Source: Lactobacillus sp. CBA3605 (lineage in GTDB: Bacteria > Bacillota > Bacilli > Lactobacillales > Lactobacillaceae). From it: a DNA stretch of 64,000 nucleotides. The notes under the pieces are model-generated. The model was given only the letters and a program-made list of their open reading frames with translations, was not told the origin of the DNA and did no database searches. Where the stretch lies: NCBI RefSeq assembly GCF_002970915.1, contig NZ_CP027190.1:806001-870000 (forward strand), given 5' to 3'. The position numbers and the translations under genes are program-made. Positions 20,055 to 28,298 of this stretch are shown here, one piece after another; within the stretch, counting starts at the first letter, position 1, and each line of letters begins with the position of its first letter.

Positions 20055-20721
20055 GTTGTGCCTCCTGATAATGTTCAAGTAATGACTTGAAAAGTCCTAA
20101 CCCATCCGTCGAACCGAGTAAGGCTTCCACTGCCCGTTCAGGATGTGGCATCAAACCCAAAACATTGCCCTGCCGATTCATAATGCCCGCAATGTTAGCC
20201 ACACTCCCATTCGGGTTATCCGCATACTCAAAGACAATCTGATGATGCGCGCGTAACGACGCTAATGTCGTCGAGTCACAATAATAATTGCCCTCACCGT
20301 GTGCAATCGGCAATTGAATCGTGGTGGTGTCATAAGCCGTTGTAAACTGCGTATCAGGATTGCGGATAATGAGCTCACTCGTCCGACAAATAAACTTAGC
20401 CGACCGATTCGCCTGCAAGACGCCGGGCAATAGACCCGCTTCCGTTAAAATCTGAAACCCATTGCAAACACCTAAAACCGGTTTGCCGGCCGCCGCGAGC
20501 TTTTTTACAGCCTGCATCACTGGCGCAAAGCGCGCAATTGCGCCCCCACGTAGGTAATCGCCATAAGAAAAGCCACCGGGTAAGACGACCGCATCATAAG
20601 CGGCTAAATCAGTCGTTGCAGCTGATACCAGCTCCGCTTCCGCCGATAAACTATCCCGTAAAGCATTAACCATATCCTGATCACAATTAGAACCTGGAAA
20701 AACTGGTACGGCAAATTTCAT
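20047..20721 (-). CDS. purQ: Phosphoribosylformylglycinamidine synthase subunit I (glutaminase)
   Basis: 224 residues, class I glutamine amidotransferase: nucleophile Cys in [16 protein letters not shown], and His/Glu in MPHPERAVE. It supplies ammonia to PurL. The ATG at 20721 follows GGAGG; it is two bases after purS. Confidence 0.97.
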   Translation of the reverse strand: MKFAVPVFPGSNCDQDMVNALRDSLSAEAELVSAATTDLAAYDAVVLPGGFSYGDYLRGGAIARFAPVMQAVKKLAAAGKPVLGVCNGFQILTEAGLLPGVLQANRSAKFICRTSELIIRNPDTQFTTAYDTTTIQLPIAHGEGNYYCDSTTLASLRAHHQIVFEYADNPNGSVANIAGIMNRQGNVLGLMPHPERAVEALLGSTDGLGLFKSLLEHYQEAQHA

Positions 20722-20723
20722 AA

Positions 20724-20978
20724 CTACTCAGCCTCCATCTCGGTAATTTCATAACGATAGGTCTCCATATTAACGTTCGCTAATAACTGATCACACATCG
20801 CATCCACTTCGGTTTCAACTGGTCGGTGCCCCGCCTGTAACTTAATTTCAAAATATTTACCTAAGGCCACTTCAGTCACATTAGTATAACCAAGACGATG
20901 GAGCGCATCGTTAATTGCTTCACCCTTAGGATCAAGAATTGACGCTTTATAGGTCACATAGACTTTAACTAAGTACAT
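20724..20978 (-). CDS. purS: Phosphoribosylformylglycinamidine synthase, PurS subunit
   Basis: 84 residues ([20 protein letters not shown]), the small bridging subunit of the PurLQS complex, with the usual [11 protein letters not shown] segment. The ATG overlaps the purC stop by one base (TAATG). Confidence 0.96.
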   Translation of the reverse strand: MYLVKVYVTYKASILDPKGEAINDALHRLGYTNVTEVALGKYFEIKLQAGHRPVETEVDAMCDQLLANVNMETYRYEITEMEAE

Positions 20979-21712
20979 TAAGCTTGGCTCCCTTCAACAG
21001 CGGTTAGACGTTGTAACACTTCTTGATACACCGTGGTTAAATCACCGGTATTATTGCGAAAAACATCTTTATCTAAGGAAGCCTGTGTCTGCTGATCGAC
21101 TAATCGACAACTGTCTGGTGAGATTTCATCCGCCAACAAGACTTTGCCTTGATCAGTAAGGCCAAATTCAAGTTTAAAATCAACGAGTTGAATCCCCATT
21201 GCCTTAAAAATCGTCTGCAAGCGCGTATTAACCAACAACGCTTGCCGCTTCATTTCAGCGACAACTGCCACACTAGCGACATCTAAAGCCGCAACTTGTG
21301 ACTCATTAATAAAGGGATCATCTAACCGATCACTTTTATAGAAGAACTCTAAAACAGGGGTCGCAAATTCGGTTAGATGCGGCACTGCAAATTTACGTTC
21401 AAAACTACCAGATGCCGCATTGCGAACAACCGTTTCCAAGGGAATCATTTGGACGCGCCGCACTAATTGAACTCGCTCTGACAACTGTTCAATAAAATGA
21501 TTTTCAATACCATGCTGCTTCAAATCCGTAAAAATCAAGCTAGCAATCCGATTGTTCAGCAGCCCCTTTTCAGTCACGGCCACTTTCCGCTTACCATTTA
21601 AAGCGGTCGCCTGATCTAAATATTCCACCCATAAAATGTCTGGATCATTGGTCGCATACATCTCCTTTGCCTTACCGGTATATAACAACGCACCTTTTAC
21701 AAGTTCTGCCAT
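20978..21712 (-). CDS. purC: SAICAR synthetase
   Basis: 244 residues. Ligates aspartate to CAIR. N-terminal LLYTGKAKEMYAT, central VVRNAASGSFERKF and DEISPDSCRLVD are family signatures. The ATG at 21712 follows GGGAGC and is three bases after purK. Confidence 0.97.
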   Translation of the reverse strand: MAELVKGALLYTGKAKEMYATNDPDILWVEYLDQATALNGKRKVAVTEKGLLNNRIASLIFTDLKQHGIENHFIEQLSERVQLVRRVQMIPLETVVRNAASGSFERKFAVPHLTEFATPVLEFFYKSDRLDDPFINESQVAALDVASVAVVAEMKRQALLVNTRLQTIFKAMGIQLVDFKLEFGLTDQGKVLLADEISPDSCRLVDQQTQASLDKDVFRNNTGDLTTVYQEVLQRLTAVEGSQA

Positions 21713-21715
21713 GAT

Positions 21716-22846
21716 TTATTGTGCTCCCTTCAGTAGTTGCAATGACGCTAACGCTTGATCAATATCATTATTTAAGACGGTAATGTGGCCCAGCTTTCGT
21801 TGAGGTCGAATATCTGCTTTACCATAGTCGTGAAAGTGCCATTCCGGATGGGTTATTAAATTGTTACGCGCAATCGTTAAATCCGCTCCTAGTAAATTGC
21901 GCATCACGGCCGCCTGAGTTTGCTGGATTGCCGGAATGGGCAACCCACAAATACTACGAATATGGGCTTCAAATTGTGAAATATTACAGGCCTCAATCGT
22001 GTAATGCCCAGAATTATGCGGGCGTGGCGCTAATTCATTCACTAGTAATGTATCATCTGGTAAAACGAAGAATTCGATACCTAAAACCCCCCGTAACTTC
22101 AAGGCTTGTGCAATTGAAACCGCAATTTTGCGGGCACCAGCATGCACCTTTTCGTCCACATTAGCGGGAGCAATCGTCGTATGCAAAATATGATGTTGGT
22201 GGCGGTTTTCAACTAAAGGAAAGGTCGTTACGACACCAGCCGCACTGCGCGTGACCATCATCGAAACCTCTAATCGAAAGACTTGCCGGGCTTCTAGAAT
22301 ACAAGGCTGTTTTAATAACGCTAAGCCGGCGGGCGTTAAATCAGCTTGATTTAAATCGGCTTGCCCATGACCATCATAACCACCCGTGACAGTCTTCAAA
22401 ATAGCGGGCATCCCGACCCGTTGACACGCATAAGTCAATGTTTTTTGGTCCGTTACGGGTGCAAAAGGAGTCACTGGAATACCGTGATCATGTAAGAATT
22501 GTTTTTCATTTAACCGATTCCCAGTAATGTGTAGGAGTTGTGTACCTTGTGGTAAGGCAGCATACTGTTGGGCAGCTTTTAAAGCCGTTTCATCAACATT
22601 TTCAAATTCATAAGTTAAAACAGCACTACGTTTAGCTAAAGCTAACAAAGCAGTCTGATCATCATAGGCGGCCGTGATTTGAAAATCAGCCACTTGGGCA
22701 GCTGGCGCTTGCGGCGTAGGATCCAGTACGCCGACATGATAGCCCATTGCTTTAGCACTTAACGCCATCATCTGACCAAGCTGGCCACCGCCAATGATGC
22801 CGATTGTTGCTGGCGGTAAAATTGGTTGTTTAGAATTGCTGTTCAC
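21716..22846 (-). CDS. purK: N5-carboxyaminoimidazole ribonucleotide synthetase
   Basis: 376 residues, ATP-grasp enzyme that makes N5-CAIR from AIR and bicarbonate. Motifs: [18 protein letters not shown] and, later, [18 protein letters not shown]. The start codon is GTG 22846, with GGAGG 9 bases upstream. It overlaps purE by 17 bases. Confidence 0.96.
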   Translation of the reverse strand: MNSNSKQPILPPATIGIIGGGQLGQMMALSAKAMGYHVGVLDPTPQAPAAQVADFQITAAYDDQTALLALAKRSAVLTYEFENVDETALKAAQQYAALPQGTQLLHITGNRLNEKQFLHDHGIPVTPFAPVTDQKTLTYACQRVGMPAILKTVTGGYDGHGQADLNQADLTPAGLALLKQPCILEARQVFRLEVSMMVTRSAAGVVTTFPLVENRHQHHILHTTIAPANVDEKVHAGARKIAVSIAQALKLRGVLGIEFFVLPDDTLLVNELAPRPHNSGHYTIEACNISQFEAHIRSICGLPIPAIQQTQAAVMRNLLGADLTIARNNLITHPEWHFHDYGKADIRPQRKLGHITVLNNDIDQALASLQLLKGAQ

Positions 22847-23312
22847 TAGCTTCTGCCTCCTGACGTTGTCGCTGGCGAAAGGCGATAACTGCTTGTTGCA
22901 CTGTTGGGGTCGTTAAGCCTAGAATCTGGGCTGCCATTAGTGCAGCATTTTTCGCACCGGCTTCGCCAATCGCCATCGTGGCGACCGGAATCCCCGCCGG
23001 CATTTGCACAATTGACAGTAACGAGTCTACGCCATTCAAAGCCCGCGTCTTAATCGGCACCCCAATCACTGGCAAAACGGTATTAGCCGCGAGCATGCCC
23101 GGTAAGTGAGCGGCACCACCTGCGCCCGCAATAATGACCTGTAGCCCGCGATCAGCAGCCTGTTCACCGTAAGTTTGCAGGGTTGCCGGCATCCGATGAG
23201 CTGAAATAACATGTCGCTCGTAGGAAATTCCCAACGCTGTTAACTGGTTAGCCGTCAACTGCATGACCGGCCAATCCGAAATCGATCCCATTACTAAACC
23301 AACCTTCGCCAT
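22830..23312 (-). CDS. purE: N5-CAIR mutase
   Basis: 160 residues, class I PurE. Motifs: [19 protein letters not shown] and [11 protein letters not shown]. It converts N5-CAIR to CAIR together with PurK. It is the first gene of the eleven-gene pur operon. The ATG at 23312 follows AAAGAGGGATTGAA. Confidence 0.97.
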   Translation of the reverse strand: MAKVGLVMGSISDWPVMQLTANQLTALGISYERHVISAHRMPATLQTYGEQAADRGLQVIIAGAGGAAHLPGMLAANTVLPVIGVPIKTRALNGVDSLLSIVQMPAGIPVATMAIGEAGAKNAALMAAQILGLTTPTVQQAVIAFRQRQRQEAEASEQQF

Positions 23313-23342
23313 TTCAATCCCTCTTTCTTTGTTTTCACCATT

Positions 23343-23371
23343 AGTTTAGCAACTCCACGGACAACTGTCAA
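23343..23371 (-). promoter_or_regulatory. pur operon promoter
   Basis: Minus-strand TTGACA (23371-23366), 17-base spacer, TAAACT (23348-23343): near consensus and about 31 bases before the purE ATG. No purine riboswitch is present here, unlike the Bacillus pur operon. Confidence 0.85.
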
Positions 23372-23403
23372 CGAATTTCTTAACTTTATCAACAAGCATC
23401 TGT

Positions 23404-23552
23404 TTTAACGTTCGTGTTTAAGAGGTTAATATTTTAGAAATATTAATATATTTCTAAAATGTTCGGCCTTTAACCGCTTGATTAGAGCGACTTCACTATC
23501 CCATTAAGTAGCCTCAGTCATCATAATATTTATATTAAAAGGCCGAACAATA
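23404..23552 (-). promoter_or_regulatory. Upstream pur control region: PurBox-like sites and AT-rich palindrome
   Basis: Minus-strand AAACACGAACGTTAAAA (23420-23404) is centred about 75 bases before the predicted start point. A second site, AAAGGCCGAACATTTTA (23473-23457), lies further upstream and is repeated in inverse orientation as TTGTTCGGCCTTT (about 23539-23551). Between the first two lies a perfect 13-base inverted repeat, ATTTTAGAAATAT / ATATTTCTAAAAT, with a 4-base spacer (23431-23460). The CGAAC core fits the PurBox of PurR; position near -75 recalls activating PurBoxes in Lactococcus. Function is inferred. Confidence 0.55.
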
Positions 23553-23590
23553 AAAAAACGAGCCTGGAATGCTCCCAAGCTCGTTTTTTA
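23552..23590 (-). terminator. Terminator after the FMN reductase operon
   Basis: Minus-strand AAAAAACGAGCTTGG pairs with CCAGGCTCGTTTTTT. Confidence 0.85.
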
Positions 23591-23629
23591 ACCTTTTAAT
23601 TTTGATTGCAATAAGACGTGATGTTCCAA

Positions 23630-24901
23630 TTATTCGTTCGCTGAAGCACCTGAAATACTGTCCACTACTGGTGTCGTTGGTACTGGATTTGGTTCTGAAT
23701 CAGCGGAAGCCCCCGTCACACTATCTGGTTTAGGTGTTGCCGTTTTCGCTGAAGCGCCGGTGACGGCATCGGCCTTCGCCGTTAGATCCTTGGCTAAGAC
23801 TTGCCCAGTATGTTCGAGATAATACTTAACAATTGGCATTAAATCAAGCACAAACTCATTAATCCCTTGATAGTCACCTTGCTGATCATGCATCGCCTGA
23901 TAATAATGCATGATGTATTTTTCGGGACCATTGCCAGGCACTGGCAACTTGAATAACTTAGTCTGCCCAGTCCGTAACATATGAATGACTTGTTGAACAT
24001 GGGGAATAGCCCGTTTAGGATGACAATCGGCCATCGGGTTTCCCGCCTGGGCTGGCGTTCGGGCAGCCAACATATCAGCCGCGTCCGCATTGTGATTATA
24101 ATAAATAAATTGGTTATTTGCATCCGCAAACGTCAATTCCATTGGCATTGAATTCAAGAAATAATTCAATTGATCAACGGTTAGAACACCACGATCCAAC
24201 TTCACATAATCCTGACCTTCAGCCGCGCCCGTCTTTTTAGCAGCTTGTTCAACCCAATCAGCGGCGTGCATATCCACCCCATCAATCGTGGTTGCCACAT
24301 GCCCGGTCGCGTTCAAGTCTTCTGACTGCCAGTCGTCAGCGTCAACTTTGGCATTCATTTGATTAATCACACCGACAAACGTCACGAATTTAGTTAGGGT
24401 TGTTTTTAAGAACCCGACCGTTTTAGGATCTTTTAAGTTATTTTGATCATCAAACGCCGTCTTAACTTCACCTAATAAAAATTCATTGCCGGGCATAACC
24501 GTTGCGTCAACCCCCGGTGCTTCTAAGATTTGTCGTAAATTGAGCTGCGCCCGCGATGACCCTTGATCATAGTATGACGCGCCAACAATCATCACTGGCT
24601 TGCCAGATAAAGGATGAATCTTAAACGAAAGCCATTCAATCACACTTTTTAAGCTCGCCGTAATCGTATGATTATGTTCTGGTGTGGCGATAATCACCCC
24701 ATCAGCTTGTTTGATTTTACGACTTAGATATTGAATTGCTTCACTATTGGTTTGATCATCACTCTGATTAAACATCGGAATGTCTTGAATATCTAACAAC
24801 TCTAAGTCAACCATGTCACTAAAATGATTCGCCATAAATTTTAAAAGCGTCCGGTTATAAGACTGGTCGGCTACTGAACCCGCAATTCCAACTAACTTCA
24901 T
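23630..24901 (-). CDS. NADPH-dependent FMN reductase fused to a PAS-like domain with three C-terminal flavinylation motifs
   Basis: 423 residues. Residues 1-180 form a flavodoxin-like NADPH-dependent FMN reductase domain ([49 protein letters not shown]). Residues ~240-370 look like the PAS-like domain found with DUF438 ([36 protein letters not shown]). The tail carries three copies of the ApbE FMN-transferase target pattern D-x-x-[ST]-G-A-[ST]: DAVTGAS (378-384), DSVTGAS (393-399) and DSISGAS (414-420), in a Pro/Ala/Thr-rich linker. No signal peptide or membrane segment is seen, so it should be cytosolic. It may pass electrons from NAD(P)H through up to three covalent FMNs. No apbE lies in the window. 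Confidence 0.85.
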   Translation of the reverse strand: MKLVGIAGSVADQSYNRTLLKFMANHFSDMVDLELLDIQDIPMFNQSDDQTNSEAIQYLSRKIKQADGVIIATPEHNHTITASLKSVIEWLSFKIHPLSGKPVMIVGASYYDQGSSRAQLNLRQILEAPGVDATVMPGNEFLLGEVKTAFDDQNNLKDPKTVGFLKTTLTKFVTFVGVINQMNAKVDADDWQSEDLNATGHVATTIDGVDMHAADWVEQAAKKTGAAEGQDYVKLDRGVLTVDQLNYFLNSMPMELTFADANNQFIYYNHNADAADMLAARTPAQAGNPMADCHPKRAIPHVQQVIHMLRTGQTKLFKLPVPGNGPEKYIMHYYQAMHDQQGDYQGINEFVLDLMPIVKYYLEHTGQVLAKDLTAKADAVTGASAKTATPKPDSVTGASADSEPNPVPTTPVVDSISGASANE

Positions 24902-24916
24902 TTGAAAGACTCCTAT

Positions 24917-25525
24917 CTATAAATTATCCCAGTCAAGATCACGAACTTCTTGCTGGTTTGCCGCATTGGCATGCTTTAATTGGGTCGTGATGGTCACAAA
25001 CGTTTGAAAATCAGCTAATAATCCCGTTAACTTAGCTAACTTTTGCTGATCGATTAATTGTCCCTGGTCATCAAATGCCTGTAACGAATGGCCTAATAAG
25101 AATTCTGAACTGGGCATAATGCGCGCTCGTAGTTCGGGTGAATCCAGAATCTGTCGCAAGTGAGCTTGGGCTCTGGAAGTCCCTAATGACCCGTAGGACG
25201 CCCCAATAATCATGACTGGTTTATCGACAAACGGATGGATATGATACGATAACCATTCCAAAGCATTCATTAAAACGGCCGGTGCCGCGTGATCATATTC
25301 GGGCGTACTAATGATAACGCCATCGGCTTGATCAATTTGGGCAGCAATGGCTTTAACTGCTGCCGGAACTTGTTTATCCGCTGGTTTGTTGAATATCGGT
25401 AACGCCTTAATCTCAACCAAGTCTAACTGCGCCTGGTCGGCAAAATGAGTCTGCATAAACTGTAATAGCTGGCGATTAGTTGACTGATCCGAATTCGTCC
25501 CAGCGATTGCGATAAATTTTTGCAT
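24917..25525 (-). CDS. NADPH-dependent FMN reductase family protein
   Basis: 202 residues, a single flavodoxin-like domain and clear paralogue of the first half of the next gene (IAIAGTNSDQSTNRQLLQFM; STPEYDHAAPAVLMNALEWL; GASYGSLGTSRAQ). It lacks the PAS-like domain and the flavinylation tail. It starts at ATG 25525 and is separated from the fused gene by only 15 bases, so the two are co-transcribed and may form a heteromeric reductase (inference). Its C-terminus, DLDWDNL, resembles the linker [10 protein letters not shown] of its partner. Confidence 0.87.
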   Translation of the reverse strand: MQKFIAIAGTNSDQSTNRQLLQFMQTHFADQAQLDLVEIKALPIFNKPADKQVPAAVKAIAAQIDQADGVIISTPEYDHAAPAVLMNALEWLSYHIHPFVDKPVMIIGASYGSLGTSRAQAHLRQILDSPELRARIMPSSEFLLGHSLQAFDDQGQLIDQQKLAKLTGLLADFQTFVTITTQLKHANAANQQEVRDLDWDNL

Positions 25526-25565
25526 TTAATTCAGCTCCTTATATAATTTAGGAATCGTTATTGAT

Positions 25566-25594
25566 ATTGTAAGCGATTTCACAATTTAAATCAA
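25566..25594 (-). promoter_or_regulatory. FMN reductase operon promoter overlapped by a perfect cre site
   Basis: Minus-strand TTGATT (25594-25589), 17-base spacer, TACAAT (25571-25566). Between and over the -10 lies TGAAATCGCTTACA (25581-25568), a full match to the cre consensus TGWNANCGNTNWCA. CcpA bound here would block the promoter, so the operon is predicted to be repressed by preferred sugars. Confidence 0.82.
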
Positions 25595-25744
25595 AGTGCT
25601 ATTTTGACAAATTTTAAAAAGTAGGACTTCCCCACGGTAGCCCCACCTAGTCAGTCAATATTCAGTTGCTGGTGCTGGTTGATCAACAATCGGCCAACTA
25701 ACATGCCTTGGACTAGTTAAATAACGCCGTCGTGCACTGCCCAC

Positions 25745-26536
25745 TTAATTTAAATAGATTTTCCTTAAATCTGACATTTCTTGTTTAGTTAAGTTCAATT
25801 CAGTCCGTAAATAATGTTCGACATTACCCGATTGCCGTTTAATTTCAGCTAATGCCGTATCTAAATAATCTTCATTCACAGACCAGAGCGCTTTAATGCT
25901 GGCAATCGTTGCTGCCGAGGCGCCTTGATTAGTGGCCGCTTGCACAGCACTCGTAATGCGATCCGCCGAAGCAGTATTAGTTAATAAATAATCCTGCCGA
26001 ATCGTTGCTTGGTCCACACCCAGGGCGCTTAACAAATAAACTGCCCCCATCCCAGTACGATCCTTACCAGCTGTACAATGGAATAATAAAACATCGTCGG
26101 GCTGGTCATTGGCTAATAAACTATCAAAGAAACGCCGATATTCATATTTCGCATGCGCTTCATTGGCAATCATCCGATAGACTTTCAGCATGTGCCGATA
26201 GCCACTATCCGGATGAGTTTCCAAATTAGCAGTCATTTTATCCGTCCCATCCGAATTTTTAGTTTCATCTACATTAAAAACTGGCGCATACTGATACTTG
26301 GCCTGACCAGGGACCCGGTCGGGACTATCCAAAACTTCTTTTGGTGACCGAAAATCAATATCATAACGGACACCATATTGATCTAAGTAAGCTAAGTCAG
26401 TTTGAGTCAAGCTATCTAGGCCACCGCTTCGCAGTAATTTTTGCCACTTCACGGTATGCCCATCTTTAGTCTGATACCCCCCTAATTCTCGGAAATTAAA
26501 TCCTTGCTGTATTGGTAATACCCGCTGTTTTTCCAT
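25745..26536 (-). CDS. Tyrosine/dual-specificity-type protein phosphatase
   Basis: About 263 residues with the P-loop FHCTAGKDRTGMGAVYLL (CX5R) and the upstream FNFRELGGYQTKDG motif of the Y_phosphatase3 group (bacterial LipA-like phosphatases). Substrate may be phosphotyrosine or phosphoinositide-like; it cannot be told here. Chosen start is ATG 26536 (MEKQRVLPIQQG), with AGGTGG 8 bases upstream; a GTG four codons earlier overlaps the SD. It has no signal peptide. Confidence 0.85.
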   Translation of the reverse strand: MEKQRVLPIQQGFNFRELGGYQTKDGHTVKWQKLLRSGGLDSLTQTDLAYLDQYGVRYDIDFRSPKEVLDSPDRVPGQAKYQYAPVFNVDETKNSDGTDKMTANLETHPDSGYRHMLKVYRMIANEAHAKYEYRRFFDSLLANDQPDDVLLFHCTAGKDRTGMGAVYLLSALGVDQATIRQDYLLTNTASADRITSAVQAATNQGASAATIASIKALWSVNEDYLDTALAEIKRQSGNVEHYLRTELNLTKQEMSDLRKIYLN

Positions 26537-26620
26537 TGCACAATCCACCTATTCTATAAGTTATCACGCTTCTAGTTTAACATTGCTAAGCGCTTTCGCC
26601 GAGATAATGTTCATCATTAA

Positions 26621-26649
26621 TTGACAAAGTTGCCGACGGTGGGAAAATA
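26621..26649 (+). promoter_or_regulatory. Possible carbonic anhydrase promoter
   Basis: TTGACA (26621-26626) is followed 17 bases later by AAAATA (26644-26649), a weak -10. Confidence 0.4.
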
Positions 26650-26682
26650 AGACTAAGCAACTAAAATACGGAGGTTTTTCAC

Positions 26683-27315
26683 ATGACATCAAATATACAA
26701 CCAACTGGCTGGCAACCAGTCGCTGGTAACCATCAATCACCACTCGATTTAGTCACGACCAATGCGGTCAGCTCACAGCTTTCAGCAATTAGTTGGCGAC
26801 GCTTGTACCAAGCCAAATCTCGGCTAGCCGATACAACGACCCTGAAAGTTGCTGGCAGCGGTGCGGCTTATTTAAACGATCGTGATTTTGCTTTTCAACA
26901 ATTACATTTTCATATTCCAGCCGAACACTTAATTGACGGTCAAGCCGCACCAATTGAATGGCACCTCGTTCATCAAAGCGCCACTGGTCAGCTGGCCGTT
27001 GTCGCCATCTTTGGCCGGATTGGCAAACCCAATGCCAGCTTTCAAGCCCTGCTAGATCAGGCCACTACGACTGGCGATGACGACTTTGCCACCCCGATTG
27101 ATTTAACTGAATTATTACCTGATACCGGTACGGTTTATCACTATCTTGGCTCATTAACAACGCCCCCATTCACGGAAACCGTTGAATGGTATGTCTGTAG
27201 TGATGCCGTAATGTTGGGCGTCGACCAATTAGCCGCCTACCAAGCACAATTTGCCACTAACCAACGAGCCGTCCAACCCTTGAACGAGCGACCAATCATT
27301 GCCGAACGATTTTAA
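26683..27315 (+). CDS. Alpha-type carbonic anhydrase
   Basis: 210 residues. Interconverts CO2 and bicarbonate. The three zinc-binding histidines of alpha carbonic anhydrases are visible as His75 and His77 (QLHFHIPAEH) and His94 (IEWHLVH), with NHQSPLDL near the N-terminus and LGSLTTPPFTETVEW near the C-terminus. The ATG at 26683 follows GGAGG. There is no signal peptide, although most bacterial alpha-class enzymes are exported, so this one is probably cytosolic. It might supply bicarbonate for the carbamoyl-phosphate and PurK reactions encoded nearby (inference). Confidence 0.9.
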   Translation: MTSNIQPTGWQPVAGNHQSPLDLVTTNAVSSQLSAISWRRLYQAKSRLADTTTLKVAGSGAAYLNDRDFAFQQLHFHIPAEHLIDGQAAPIEWHLVHQSATGQLAVVAIFGRIGKPNASFQALLDQATTTGDDDFATPIDLTELLPDTGTVYHYLGSLTTPPFTETVEWYVCSDAVMLGVDQLAAYQAQFATNQRAVQPLNERPIIAERF

Positions 27316-27332
27316 ATAAATGAGGTGTGCTT

Positions 27333-28142
27333 ATGCCCAAAAAAGTTAAATGGGGTTTAATTATTTGTGGTGTTTTTCTATTATCCATTATTGGGCTTGG
27401 ACTGGCTACACAGTTGCATACTGATAAGACCAGTCACGTTATCACCGATCAGCGCCGGCCCTTAATCATGGTGGGTGGCAGCAACAGTACCAAGACTGAC
27501 TTTAAGTCATTAACCATGGCCCTCAACGCCCAACATCCGCACCCAACCATTATGGTGACGGTTGATCGGCAACAGCACATTTCAGCGACGGCAACGCGCG
27601 TTGAAAATACCAAAATTGATGATACTTTAATTGTCATTTATTTTGAAAACAGTACTGATACCAATGCAAACATCATCGTCCAAACTCAAGGCCTGGTCAA
27701 AGCCATGCGGTACTTAGCCGATCATTATCACGTCAAAACGGCGAATGCCCTCGGTTACTCTAATGGTGGCTTAATTCTCAGCCGCTATGTCGCCGGCACT
27801 ACTGCCAGTCAAGCAGTGCCGCTTCACGATCTCATGTTGTTAGGAACCCCCTTCTTGGGCACCAACGCTCGGCAACCGGATCGTACCTTATTCACGCCGT
27901 TATTGACCCATAAAAAGCGCTTCAAAACTTTACATGCAGTCATTAATATTGCTGGTGACACTGGTAATGGTAACGATCAAGTCGTCCCACTTAGTAGTGT
28001 GACAGCGGGTGGACAGCTCTTTATGAACGAAGCTAAGCGTTACACTGCCATGACCGTCACAAAAAAAGAAATCAGTCACACGAATTTGATTCAAGATCAT
28101 TATTTAGCTCGGCTGGTGCGCCAAAATATTTTAAATCAATAA
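27333..28142 (+). CDS. DUF915 alpha/beta hydrolase, membrane-anchored or secreted
   Basis: 269 residues with an N-terminal hydrophobic segment (WGLIICGVFLLSIIGLGLAT) that could be a signal anchor. The fold is alpha/beta hydrolase, with nucleophile Ser in LGYSNGGLILSRYV, as in lactobacillus cell-surface DUF915 hydrolases. Substrate unknown. Start at ATG 27333, 7 bases after GAGG. It begins 18 bases after the carbonic anhydrase gene, so the two are likely co-transcribed, and a strong terminator follows. Confidence 0.8.
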   Translation: MPKKVKWGLIICGVFLLSIIGLGLATQLHTDKTSHVITDQRRPLIMVGGSNSTKTDFKSLTMALNAQHPHPTIMVTVDRQQHISATATRVENTKIDDTLIVIYFENSTDTNANIIVQTQGLVKAMRYLADHYHVKTANALGYSNGGLILSRYVAGTTASQAVPLHDLMLLGTPFLGTNARQPDRTLFTPLLTHKKRFKTLHAVINIAGDTGNGNDQVVPLSSVTAGGQLFMNEAKRYTAMTVTKKEISHTNLIQDHYLARLVRQNILNQ

Positions 28143-28177
28143 CCCAACCAGCCAATCAAAAAAGTAGTTTGACACAG

Positions 28178-28228
28178 AAAAATAGCCGTCTTAAGAATTT
28201 TGTGAATTCTTAAGACGGCTATTTTTTT
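28178..28228. terminator. Bidirectional terminator with 22-base perfect stem
   Basis: AAAAATAGCCGTCTTAAG..AATT pairs perfectly with its complement around a TTGTG loop. It separates the converging DUF915 and asparaginase genes. The tip AAGAATTTTGTGAATTCTT recurs in other terminators of this window. Confidence 0.9.
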
Positions 28229-28298
28229 ATCGTCAAGACGACTAAAACGTGCGGCCAAAATCCGATAATTCTGCCGACCTCACGCTTAATTTTTCAAT

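Noticed and set aside
23431..23460. Possible intrinsic terminator in the pur upstream palindrome
   Set aside because: The 13-base palindrome is almost all A/T and lacks a GC-rich stem, so it is more likely a protein-binding site or AT-rich spacer; not called a terminator.
23313..23550. Purine riboswitch in front of purE
   Set aside because: I looked for the conserved GTTTCTACC and CCGTAAA blocks and found neither; only the permease leader at 7397 has them.
23839..24129. Minus-strand alternative frame of 96 codons inside the FMN reductase fusion
   Set aside because: It overlaps the strongly supported PAS-like domain in another frame; no SD.
25595..25744. Possible gene remnant between the FMN reductase operon and the phosphatase gene
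   Set aside because: Six-frame reading by eye gave only short frames with many stops and no recognisable motif.
26590..26606. cre-like AAGCGCTTTCG near the phosphatase and carbonic anhydrase genes
   Set aside because: It needs an extra base and lacks the closing CA, so the match is too weak.
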